DNA from: Neorhizobium sp. NCHU2750 | GTDB lineage: Bacteria; Pseudomonadota; Alphaproteobacteria; Rhizobiales; Rhizobiaceae | NCBI RefSeq assembly: GCF_003597675.1 | Contig: NZ_CP030827.1 | Location: 3,655,501 to 3,719,500 of the forward strand | Direction of reading: 5' to 3' | Length of the DNA stretch: 64,000 bases | Part shown: positions 51,765 through 60,798 of the stretch, one piece after another | Numbering within the stretch: the stretch's first letter is position 1 | How the letters are laid out: each line of letters begins with the position of its first letter | Program-made: the position numbers and the translations under genes | The notes under the pieces: generated by a model | What the model was told of the DNA's origin: nothing | Seen by the model: the letters and a program-made list of their open reading frames with translations, nothing else | Database searches by the model: none

Positions 51765-53120
51765 TCAGGCAGTAAGTTGCTTGGCGAATTTTTCCAGGCC
51801 ACGCTCGACCATGTCGAACATCTGGTCGACCTGTTCGCCGGTGATGATCATCGGCGGGCAGAACGCGATGGCATCGCCGATCGCGCGGGTGATGACGCCC
51901 TCTTCCATCAAGAGCGGCGCAAGCTTGGCACCGAGCTGGCCGGCGGTAAACCCTTCGCGCGGGGCAAGCTCGAAGGCGCCGATCAGGCCGATGCCGCGGG
52001 TTTCGACCACCAGCGGATGCTCGCCGATGGCTTCAAGGCGCTTGAAGAATTTCGGGCTCTGCGCCTTCACATTGCCGACCAGATCGCGCTCCTCGATGAT
52101 CGCGATGTTTTCCAATGCGACGGCAGCGGCCACAGGATGACCTGCGGCCGTAACCCCATGGCCGAACGTGCCGATCTTCGCCGATTCATCCGCCAGCGGC
52201 TGGTAGACATTGTCGTTGATCAGCAACGCCGAGATCGGCTGGTAGGACGACGAGATCTGCTTCGACAGCGTCATCATGTCAGGCTGGAGATTGAAGGTCG
52301 TCGTGCCGAACATCTCGCCGGTGCGGCCGAAACCGCAGATCACTTCATCGGCGATGAACAGCACGTCGTATTTTTTCAGAACCTTCTGGATCGCCTCCCA
52401 GTATCCGGCCGGCGGCACGATCACGCCGCCCGCGCCCATCACCGGCTCGCCGATGAAGGCGCCGACCGTATCCGGCCCTTCCTTCAGGATCAGGTCTTCC
52501 AGATCTTTGGCGCAACGCTCGACAAACTGCGCCTCGCTCTCGCCTTCCGTCTTGAACACCCGGTAATGCGGGCAGGTCGTGTGCAGCACGCGCGACAGCG
52601 GCAGGTCGAAGGAGCGGTGATTGTTCGGCAGGCCCGTCAGGCTGGCCGATGCGATCGTCACGCCGTGATAGCCCTTGGTGCGCGAGATGATCTTCTTCTT
52701 GTCCGGCTTGCCGAGCGCATTCGACCGGTACCAGACGATCTTCATCGCCGTGTCGTTGGCCTCCGAGCCGGAATTGGTGAAATAGGCCTTCGACATCGGC
52801 ACAGGCGCCATGCCGATCAGCTTTTCGGCAAGCTCCACCGATGGGCTGTGCGTGCGGGCGGTGAACGTATGGTAGTAAGGCAGCTTCGCCATCTGCTTGG
52901 CCGCCGCCTCGACCAGCCGGCTTTCGCCGAAGCCGACGCCGACGCTCCAAAGCCCCGCCATGCCTTCGACATACTGCTTGCCGGCATTGTCGTAGACATA
53001 GATCCCCTCGCCCCGCTCGATCACCAGCGCGCCGTCGCGCTCCAGCGCACGGGCATTGGTATAGGAGTGAAGGTGATAGGCCTTGTCGCGGGCCTCGATG
53101 GAATTGGGCTGGATGGTCAC
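51765..53120 (-). CDS. Class III (omega) aminotransferase
   Basis: The 451-residue PLP enzyme is a class III aminotransferase: TNSGSEANDTAMKIVWY (about residues 115-131), ADEVICGFGRTGEMFG (258-272) and K287 in MTLSKQISSSY as the PLP lysine. The class includes omega-amino acid:pyruvate and putrescine/taurine-type transaminases; the substrate is not determined. GTG is the predicted start since AGGAG sits 7 bases upstream. It lies 139 bp after the M20 peptidase gene on the same strand, and both are near the peptide transporter. Confidence 0.92.
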   Translation of the reverse strand: MTIQPNSIEARDKAYHLHSYTNARALERDGALVIERGEGIYVYDNAGKQYVEGMAGLWSVGVGFGESRLVEAAAKQMAKLPYYHTFTARTHSPSVELAEKLIGMAPVPMSKAYFTNSGSEANDTAMKIVWYRSNALGKPDKKKIISRTKGYHGVTIASASLTGLPNNHRSFDLPLSRVLHTTCPHYRVFKTEGESEAQFVERCAKDLEDLILKEGPDTVGAFIGEPVMGAGGVIVPPAGYWEAIQKVLKKYDVLFIADEVICGFGRTGEMFGTTTFNLQPDMMTLSKQISSSYQPISALLINDNVYQPLADESAKIGTFGHGVTAAGHPVAAAVALENIAIIEERDLVGNVKAQSPKFFKRLEAIGEHPLVVETRGIGLIGAFELAPREGFTAGQLGAKLAPLLMEEGVITRAIGDAIAFCPPMIITGEQVDQMFDMVERGLEKFAKQLTA

Positions 53121-53258
53121 TGCAAATCTCCTCTCGCAGCAAAAGCGAATAGAGATTTCATAGGAGGAATCGCGCGGGTTGCACAGTGCCAAAAGCAGGG
53201 ATGGACGGCGCCAGTCGGTGAAAATAATTGACAGGCGCCGCTTCTTCGTTTGGCAGGC

Positions 53259-54692
53259 TTACTTCGTCGTCATGGCCGCGATCGGCGGCTCGGCGGAAAC
53301 CGGGATCGGGCTCTTGTATTCCTGACCCTTCAGCCGGCGCTTCAGGTCGGCCCATGCCGCCTCACGCAACGGCTCGCTCTGCAGCGCGGCCAATCCAGTT
53401 GCAGCCATCGCCTTGGCGACCGAGACCATGCCCTTGTGGGCGAGCGGGCTCTGGCCCTGCGCCACCACCTGCCAGGTGTGCAGCTGAGTGCCGATCGCCA
53501 GCGTCGCGCCATAGGCCTGGACGGTCGGCACCACCCAGCTGACATCGGCGACATCTGTCGATCCGCCCATCTGCCGTACCTCGTTATGCGCCGGCAGCAC
53601 GAAATCGGCGAGCGGGATATCACGTGGCTCCAGGCGCTCCTGCGCCCAGCTTGCGGCAATGTCCTCAGGCGAAAGCGTAGAGCGGATCTGTTCGGCAAAG
53701 GCGACATCATGGGTATCGAAGGCCGGCGCCCCCATGCTGTCCCAGATATCCTGCATGGCATCCATCAGCGGCGTGTTGACGATGAGGTTGGAGACGCCGG
53801 CAAGCGTGACGCTCTCCATCTTCGTCTCGGTCATCAGCGCCGCACCTTCAGCCACCTTCTTGACCCGCTCGATCAGCGCGAAAAGACCTTGAAGTTCAGG
53901 CGCGCGGATGACGTAGCGCACCTTGGCATGCGCCTGGACGACATTCGGCGAAATGCCGCCCGTATCGAGAATGGCATAGTGGATGCGGCAATCGGACGGC
54001 ATATGCTCGCGCATATAATTGACACCGACGCTCATCAGTTCGACGGCATCGAGCGCGCTGCGCCCCAGTTCCGGCACAGCGGCAGCATGTGCGGCACGGC
54101 CCGTGAAGGTGAAATCGATGCGGCAATTGGCTAGCGAGGTCTCCCGCTGCACGCCGGCGAAATTGCTCGGATGCCAGCTGATCGCGATATCGACGTCGGA
54201 AAATGCCCCGTCGCGCACCATGAAGGCCTTGGCCGCACCGCCCTCTTCCGCCGGGCAGCCGTAATAGCGCACCCGGCCGGGCGTACCGGTCTGCTCCAGC
54301 CAGTCCTTGATCGCGGTGGCGGCAAGAAGCGATGCCGAGCCGAGCAGATTGTGGCCGCAACCATGGCCATTGGCCCCGGCCGTCAGCGGATCATGTGTCG
54401 CAACGCCGGCCCTCTGGCTCAGGCCCGCCAGCGCGTCATATTCCCCCAGAATGGCAATCACCGGGCCGCCACTGCCGGCCTCACCCATCAGCGCAGTCGG
54501 AATACCGGCAATATTTTCGGTAATCGCAAAACCCTGCGCCTCAAGCATCTCGCGATGGGCGGCAGCGGACTGCGTCTCCATGTAGCAGGTCTCGGGCGTT
54601 TCCCACACCCGGTCCGAAAGTTCCGTGAAAACCTCTGTCTTGCGGTCCACCAGGGCCCAGACCAGCGGGAGATTGGAATTGCCATCAGTCAT
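53259..54692 (-). CDS. M20 family metallopeptidase, AbgB-like
   Basis: The 477-residue protein has M20 motifs ANGHGCGHNLLG, GCPAEEGGAAKAFM and a metal-binding HP region ISWHPSN. The long middle section matches the AbgB/p-aminobenzoyl-glutamate hydrolase branch (WETPETCYMETQSA, FTGRAAHAAAVPELGRSALDA). It would cleave amide bonds of small acyl-amino acids. It is transcribed toward the aminotransferase gene and divergent from dppA with a 500-bp gap. Confidence 0.9.
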   Translation of the reverse strand: MTDGNSNLPLVWALVDRKTEVFTELSDRVWETPETCYMETQSAAAHREMLEAQGFAITENIAGIPTALMGEAGSGGPVIAILGEYDALAGLSQRAGVATHDPLTAGANGHGCGHNLLGSASLLAATAIKDWLEQTGTPGRVRYYGCPAEEGGAAKAFMVRDGAFSDVDIAISWHPSNFAGVQRETSLANCRIDFTFTGRAAHAAAVPELGRSALDAVELMSVGVNYMREHMPSDCRIHYAILDTGGISPNVVQAHAKVRYVIRAPELQGLFALIERVKKVAEGAALMTETKMESVTLAGVSNLIVNTPLMDAMQDIWDSMGAPAFDTHDVAFAEQIRSTLSPEDIAASWAQERLEPRDIPLADFVLPAHNEVRQMGGSTDVADVSWVVPTVQAYGATLAIGTQLHTWQVVAQGQSPLAHKGMVSVAKAMAATGLAALQSEPLREAAWADLKRRLKGQEYKSPIPVSAEPPIAAMTTK

Positions 54693-55192
54693 GAAACGCT
54701 TGCCTTGAATGTTGCGAAATGGAAAGCTCGCATACCTACCCCTTTCGGGCGCCAGCGCAATGGCGATTGCAACGATTTGAGGCGACGCTCACGAAATGGG
54801 CACCAACATCTCAGATGTGATCAACGGGTGAATCTTAGCGTCTCGACAACCGAGTGATAATCGCTATTCTCGCGCGCCACGGGAATGCGGTAGCGCTCAA
54901 AGCAACCGCCTGACCGCAAAACTAAAAACAGAGTGAAGGGGTAAGAGCCGGGAATGGCGTTCTGCCTCAGGCATCGGGAGTGGAACTTGTCCCCCGATGA
55001 CTGATGGAAACGACAACCTGGCGTGGTCCTGCAGTTTCACCGAATGTTGGGGATATGTCGACCGGCCTAGCGCCTGCATGCCGGTCAGGAGGTGAATAGA
55101 CAGGGACTTGGCTACCGGATGCGTCAACGCATCGCAATTCAGAGAAATCAACCGCGCCGGCGAAGCTGTCGGTGCAGGTAGGGAGACTATAA
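54693..55192. other. 500-bp divergent gap between the M20 gene and dppA
   Basis: It should contain both promoters. I found no exact sigma-70, EcfG or palindromic operator I trust, only an isolated GGAAC at 54973 without CGTT at the right distance. Minus-strand reading at 54897-55151 has no Shine-Dalgarno and I reject it. No RNA gene seen. Confidence 0.5.
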
Positions 55193-56791
55193 ATGAAACG
55201 TATTGTTACTCTTGCGGCAGCAGCGCTTCTGTCCGCAACATTCTTTGCCGGCGCGGCCAGCGCCAAGACCTTCGTGTTCTGCTCCGAAGGTTCGCCGGAA
55301 GGCTTCGATCCGGGCCTCTATACGGCTGGCACCACCTTCGACGCATCGGCGCACCCGATCTACAACCGTCTTCTCGAATTCAAGCCGGGCACCACGCAGC
55401 CGGAAGCCGCTCTCGCACAGAGCTGGGACATTTCCGCTGACGGCACCGTCTACACCTTCAAGCTGCGCCCGAACGTGAAGTTCCAGACGACCGACTTCTT
55501 CACGCCGACCCGCACGCTGACGGCCGATGACGTCGTGTTCTCGATCGATCGTATGATCAACGAGAAGAACCCCTGGAACAAGTATATCAACGGCGCGTCC
55601 TGGGAATATGCCGACGGCATGGGCTTCCCGAAGCTGATCAAGTCGATCGAGAAGGTCGATGACCTGACCGTCAAGTTCACGCTGAACCGCGCCGAAGCTC
55701 CGTTCCTCGCCGACCTCGCAATGCCCTTCGCCTCGATCCTGTCGAAGGAATATGCAGATAGCCTCGACAAGGAAGGCAAGAAGGAACAGCTGAACCAGCA
55801 GCCGGTCGGCACCGGCCCGTTCACCTTCGTCGCCTACCAGCAGGACGCCATCATCCGCTACAAGAAGAACGCCGATTACTGGGGCACCGCTCCGAAGATC
55901 GACGACCTCGTCTTCGCCATCACCACCGATGCCGCCGTTCGTTACCAGAAGCTCAAGGCCGGCGAATGCCACCTGATGCCTTATCCGAATGCTGCAGACG
56001 TCGCCTCGATGAAGGCCGACCCGAACCTCAAGGTCATGGAACAGGAAGGCCTTAACATCGCCTACCTCGCCTACAACACGACCCAGGCTCCGTTCGACAA
56101 GCCTGAAGTCCGCAAGGCACTCAACATGGCCATCAACAAGAAGGCCATCGTCGACGCCGTCTTCCAGGGCATGGCAACGCCTGCAACCAACCCGATCCCG
56201 CCGACCATGTGGTCCTACAACAAGGACATCAAGGACGACGCCTACAATCTCGACGCCGCCAAGAAGATGCTGGCAGACGCTGGCGTGAAAGACCTTTCCA
56301 TGAAGGTCTGGGCGATGCCGGTTTCGCGTCCCTACATGCTGAACGCCCGCCGCGCTGCCGAAATCATCCAGGACGATTTCGCCAAGATCGGCGTCAAGGT
56401 CGAGATCGTCTCCTACGAATGGGCTGAATACCTGCAGCGTTCGAAGGACGTGAAGCGTGACGGCGCAGCCATCATGGGCTGGACCGGCGACAACGGCGAC
56501 CCGGACAACTTCCTCGACACCCTGCTCGGCTGCGATGCCGTTGGCGGCAACAACCGCGCGCAGTGGTGCAACAAGGACTTCGACGCCCTCGTCAAGAAGG
56601 CCAAGTCGACCGCTGACCAGGGTGAACGTGCAAAGCTCTATGAGCAGGCACAGGTCATCTTCAAGAAGGAAGCTCCCTGGGCAACCATCGACCACTCTCT
56701 CGCCGTCGTTCCGATGGCCAAGGGCGTGACCGGCTTTACCCAGAGCCCGCTTGGCGATTTCACCTTCGAAAACGTCGACATCGCCGAGTAA
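55193..56791 (+). CDS. dppA: Dipeptide ABC transporter, periplasmic binding protein
   Basis: The 532-residue binding protein has a signal peptide (residues 1-24, cut after ASA) and the class I-like large extracellular peptide-binding fold of family SBP_bac_5: FVFCSEGSPEGFDPGLYTAGTTFDASAHPIYNRL, PEAALAQSWDISADGTVYTFKLR, GTGPFTFVAY, and QGMATPATNPIPPTMWSYN. It delivers di- or short oligopeptides to DppBC. It uses many AAG and GCC codons of highly expressed genes. A terminator-like hairpin after its stop separates it from dppB. Confidence 0.94.
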   Translation: MKRIVTLAAAALLSATFFAGAASAKTFVFCSEGSPEGFDPGLYTAGTTFDASAHPIYNRLLEFKPGTTQPEAALAQSWDISADGTVYTFKLRPNVKFQTTDFFTPTRTLTADDVVFSIDRMINEKNPWNKYINGASWEYADGMGFPKLIKSIEKVDDLTVKFTLNRAEAPFLADLAMPFASILSKEYADSLDKEGKKEQLNQQPVGTGPFTFVAYQQDAIIRYKKNADYWGTAPKIDDLVFAITTDAAVRYQKLKAGECHLMPYPNAADVASMKADPNLKVMEQEGLNIAYLAYNTTQAPFDKPEVRKALNMAINKKAIVDAVFQGMATPATNPIPPTMWSYNKDIKDDAYNLDAAKKMLADAGVKDLSMKVWAMPVSRPYMLNARRAAEIIQDDFAKIGVKVEIVSYEWAEYLQRSKDVKRDGAAIMGWTGDNGDPDNFLDTLLGCDAVGGNNRAQWCNKDFDALVKKAKSTADQGERAKLYEQAQVIFKKEAPWATIDHSLAVVPMAKGVTGFTQSPLGDFTFENVDIAE

Positions 56792-56812
56792 TCGGACGCG
56801 ATCACAACTTTT

Positions 56813-56850
56813 TGCCGCGGGACGCGTTGCGTTTCCCGCGGCATTTTCTT
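56813..56850 (+). terminator. Partial terminator between dppA and dppB
   Basis: TGCCGCGGGA (56813-56822) pairs with TCCCGCGGCA (56834-56843), then TTTTCTT. In peptide transporters such an attenuating hairpin gives excess binding protein over membrane subunits. Confidence 0.75.
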
Positions 56851-56899
56851 AAGAGACGCCCAAAAAATAATGGCGGTGACGCCACAATCGCCGCTTCCC

Positions 56900-56938
56900 G
56901 GGCTTGACAAAAAGCCGGTACCGGCCGGCAGCAAGCCC
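56900..56938 (+). other. Nested hairpin just before dppB
   Basis: Outer arms GGGCTTG (56900-56906) and CAAGCCC (56932-56938) enclose GCCGGTACCGGC (56914-56925), itself a perfect 12-bp palindrome. It ends 13 bases before the dppB ATG and could protect the downstream message or modulate dppB translation. Confidence 0.5.
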
Positions 56939-56951
56939 TTAAAGGTTTAAA

Positions 56952-57956
56952 ATGTTTGGCTTCCTACTGCGGCGCCTCGCCGTCCTGATCCCGACGTTCA
57001 TCGGTGTCTCCATCATCGCTTTCTCCTTCATCCGGCTTCTGCCCGGCGACCCGGTAGCCCTGCTGTCGGGCGAACGCGTCATGTCTCCGGAGCGTCATGC
57101 GCAGATCACCCATGATCTCGGCATGGACCGCCCGATGGTCGTCCAGTATTTCGATTACCTGAACGGCGTGCTGCATGGCGATTTCGGCACCTCGATCGTC
57201 TCGAAGAAGCCGGTCCTCGACCAGTTCCTGACGCTGTTCCCGGCGACCGTCGAACTGTCCTTCTGTGCCATCATCATCGCCATTGCCCTCGGCATTCCGG
57301 CCGGCGTGATCGCCGCGATGAAGCGCGGCTCCATCTTCGACCAGGGGCTGATGGGCATCGCGCTTGTCGGCTATTCCATGCCGATCTTTTGGTGGGGCCT
57401 GCTACTGATCATCCTGTTTTCCGGCATCCTGCAATGGTTTCCGGTTTCCGGCCGCATATCGCTGATGTTCTATTTCCCGCAGGTCACCGGCTTCATGCTG
57501 ATCGACTCGCTGCTCTCTGGCCAGAAGGGTGCTTTTTCATCGGCGCTCAGCCACCTGGCGCTGCCTTCGATCGTGCTCTCCACCATCCCGCTTGCCGTCA
57601 TCGCCCGCCAGACACGCTCCGCCATGCTGGAAGTCCTGTCGGAAGACTATGTCCGCACCGCCCGCGCCAAGGGCCTGTCGCCCTTCCGCGTCGTCGGCAT
57701 CCATGCGCTGCGCAATGCCATGATCCCGGTCATCACCACCATCGGCCTGCAGGTCGGCGTGATGCTCGCCGGCGCCATCCTCACCGAGACGATCTTCTCC
57801 TGGCCGGGTATCGGCAAATGGATCCTCGATAGCGTCTTCCGCCGCGACTATGCCGTCATCCAGGGCGGTCTGCTTCTGATCGCCGCGATCATCATGATCG
57901 TGAACCTCGTCGTTGACCTGCTCTATGGCCTGGTCAATCCACGCATCCGCCACTAG
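56952..57956 (+). CDS. dppB: Dipeptide ABC transporter permease
   Basis: The 334-residue inner-membrane protein has six membrane segments and the BPD_transp_1 loop RTARAKGLSPFRVVGIHALRNAMIPVITTIG (about 225-256). N-terminal LRRLAVLIPTFIGVSIIAFSFIRLLPGDP is typical of DppB/OppB. AAAGG precedes the ATG. It is followed 27 bp later by dppC. Forms the translocation pore with DppC. Confidence 0.95.
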   Translation: MFGFLLRRLAVLIPTFIGVSIIAFSFIRLLPGDPVALLSGERVMSPERHAQITHDLGMDRPMVVQYFDYLNGVLHGDFGTSIVSKKPVLDQFLTLFPATVELSFCAIIIAIALGIPAGVIAAMKRGSIFDQGLMGIALVGYSMPIFWWGLLLIILFSGILQWFPVSGRISLMFYFPQVTGFMLIDSLLSGQKGAFSSALSHLALPSIVLSTIPLAVIARQTRSAMLEVLSEDYVRTARAKGLSPFRVVGIHALRNAMIPVITTIGLQVGVMLAGAILTETIFSWPGIGKWILDSVFRRDYAVIQGGLLLIAAIIMIVNLVVDLLYGLVNPRIRH

Positions 57957-57983
57957 TCCGCCGACAAGAAGGAGAAAATTCCC

Positions 57984-58901
57984 ATGGCAGATACAGTCAT
58001 CACCAAGACCGCCGAGCCGGTGACCAGCGGCCAGATGCGCCGCCAGATGCTGCGCGAGTTCTGGTTCTACTTCGCCGAAAACCGCGGTGCCGTGCTGGGC
58101 CTGTTCGTGTTCGTACTGCTTGTTCTCATTGCAGTGCTGGCACCGCTCATCGCCCCCCATTCGCCTTTCGAACAGTATCGCGATGCGGTTTTGAAGCCGC
58201 CGGCATGGTCCGAAGGCGGTTCCACCACCTATCTGCTCGGCACCGATCCGGTCGGCCGCGACATCCTCTCCCGGCTGATCTACGGCGCCCAGTATTCGCT
58301 CTTCGTCGGCCTTGTCGTCACCACTCTGTCTCTGGTCTTCGGCATCGTCATCGGCGTAATCGCCGGCTTCTACCGCGGCTGGCTCGACACGATCATCATG
58401 CGCCTGATGGACATGATCCTTGCCGTGCCCTCGCTGCTTCTGGCTCTGGTTCTGGTCACCATTCTCGGCCCCGGCCTCGACAGCGCGATGATCTCGATTG
58501 CCGTGACGCTGCAGCCGCATTTCGTCCGCCTGACGCGCGCCGCCGTGATGGCGGAAAAGACCCGTGACTACGTCACCGCCGCTCGCATTGCCGGTGCGAG
58601 CCCCATGCGCCTGATGTTCCGAACCATCCTGCCGAACTGCACCGCGCCACTGATCGTCCAGGCAACGCTGTCCTTCTCCAACGCCATCCTCGATGCGGCC
58701 GCCCTCGGCTTCCTCGGTATGGGCGCCCAACCGCCGACCCCCGAATGGGGCACGATGCTGGCCGAGGCCCGCGAATTCATCCTGCGCGCCTGGTGGGTCG
58801 TCACCTTCCCGGGCCTTGCAATCCTCATCACCGTTCTTGCCATCAACCTGATGGGCGACGGCCTGCGCGACGCGCTTGACCCGAAGCTGAAGAGGTCCTG
58901 A
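57984..58901 (+). CDS. dppC: Dipeptide ABC transporter permease
   Basis: The 305-residue permease has the OppC-type N-terminal cytoplasmic helix plus six membrane segments, and the loop RIAGASPMRLMFRTILPNCTAPLIV. LLGTDPVGRDILSRLIYGAQYSLFVGL is the DppC/OppC entry signature. AAGGAG lies before the ATG. Its stop is 2 bp before dppD. Confidence 0.95.
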   Translation: MADTVITKTAEPVTSGQMRRQMLREFWFYFAENRGAVLGLFVFVLLVLIAVLAPLIAPHSPFEQYRDAVLKPPAWSEGGSTTYLLGTDPVGRDILSRLIYGAQYSLFVGLVVTTLSLVFGIVIGVIAGFYRGWLDTIIMRLMDMILAVPSLLLALVLVTILGPGLDSAMISIAVTLQPHFVRLTRAAVMAEKTRDYVTAARIAGASPMRLMFRTILPNCTAPLIVQATLSFSNAILDAAALGFLGMGAQPPTPEWGTMLAEAREFILRAWWVVTFPGLAILITVLAINLMGDGLRDALDPKLKRS

Positions 58902-58903
58902 TC

Positions 58904-59772
58904 ATGTCGCTTCTCACCATAGACAATCTCGTCGTCGAGTTCGAAACCGCCACCGGCTGGTTCCGCGCCGTCGATGGCGTCTCGATCTCCGTCGACAAGG
59001 CCGAAGTTCTGGCAATCGTCGGTGAATCCGGCTCCGGCAAATCGGTCTCGATGCTCGCCGTCATGGGCCTTCTGCCCTGGACGGCCAAGATCACCGCCGA
59101 TCGCATGCTGTTCGAAGGCCGCGATATCCAGAAGCTCAGCCCGGCCGAGCGCCGCAAGCTGATCGGCAAGGATATTGCCATGATCTTCCAGGAGCCGATC
59201 GCCAGCCTCAACCCGTGCTTCACGGTCGGCTTCCAGATCGAGGAAGTGCTGCGCATCCATCTCGGCTTGGGCAAAAAGGAACGCCGCGCCCGTGCCATCG
59301 ACCTCTTCACCCAGGTCGGCCTGCCCAACCCGGCCGAGCGGATGAACAGTTTTCCGCACCAGATGTCGGGGGGCCAGTGCCAGCGCGTGATGATCGCCAT
59401 CGCGATTGCCTGCAGCCCGAAGCTGCTGATCGCCGACGAGCCGACCACCGCGCTCGACGTGACGATCCAGAAGCAGATCCTCGACCTGATCATGGACCTG
59501 CAGGCCCGCACCGGCATGGGCCTGATCATGATCACCCACGACATGGGCGTGGTGGCCGAAACGGCCGACCGCGTCGTCGTGCAATATAAGGGCCGCAAGA
59601 TGGAAGAGGCCGACGTGCTCTCCCTCTTCGAAAACCCGAAGAGCAATTACACCAAGGCGCTTCTGGCCGCCCTGCCGGAAAATGCCACCGGCGACCGCCT
59701 CACCACGGTTTCCGCCTTCTTCGACGGCACACCGGAACCCGCCCCCTCGGCAGCAACCAGCGGAGCATCGGC

Positions 59773-59776
<4 letters not shown>
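58904..59776 (+). CDS. dppD: Dipeptide ABC transporter ATP-binding protein
   Basis: The 290-residue ATPase has Walker A GESGSGKS, LMITHD-type H-loop, signature MSGGQCQRVMIAIAIA and Walker B LLIADEPTTALDVT, with the C-terminal oligopeptide-transporter extension (PKSNYTKALLAALP). It pairs with DppF to drive uptake. Overlaps dppF by 4 bp (ATGA). Confidence 0.95.
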
Positions 59777-60621
<845 letters not shown>

Positions 60622-60651
60622 TCGTCTCTTTCCGTCGATGGCGGAAAGACC

Positions 60652-60777
60652 CCTCCCAACCCTCCCCACAAGGGGGAGGGCTTAACCTGGCCGCAACGTC
60701 TACGTTCAATTGAGGCAAATGGGCACGGCATGTCTTCTCCCCCCTTGTGGGGGAGATGGCCGGCAGGCCAGAGAGGG
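60652..60777. repeat. RIME-like palindromic element, copy B
   Basis: About 126 bp, near identical in its conserved ends to copy A (ACAAGGGGGAGGGCTTAACC and CCTTGTGGGGGAGATGGC), with a divergent middle. It lies between convergent dppF and pbpC, where it could act as a barrier or a bidirectional terminator. Confidence 0.87.
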
Positions 60778-60798
60778 CCTTCTTAACTCCCGCCCAAC

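Noticed and set aside
54973..54998. GGAAC before dppA as a possible EcfG promoter
   Set aside because: No CGTT at 16 or 17 bp; the half-site alone is common by chance.
54897..55151. Minus-strand 84-codon reading upstream of dppA
   Set aside because: No Shine-Dalgarno, no hydrophobic or domain pattern; lies in the promoter gap.
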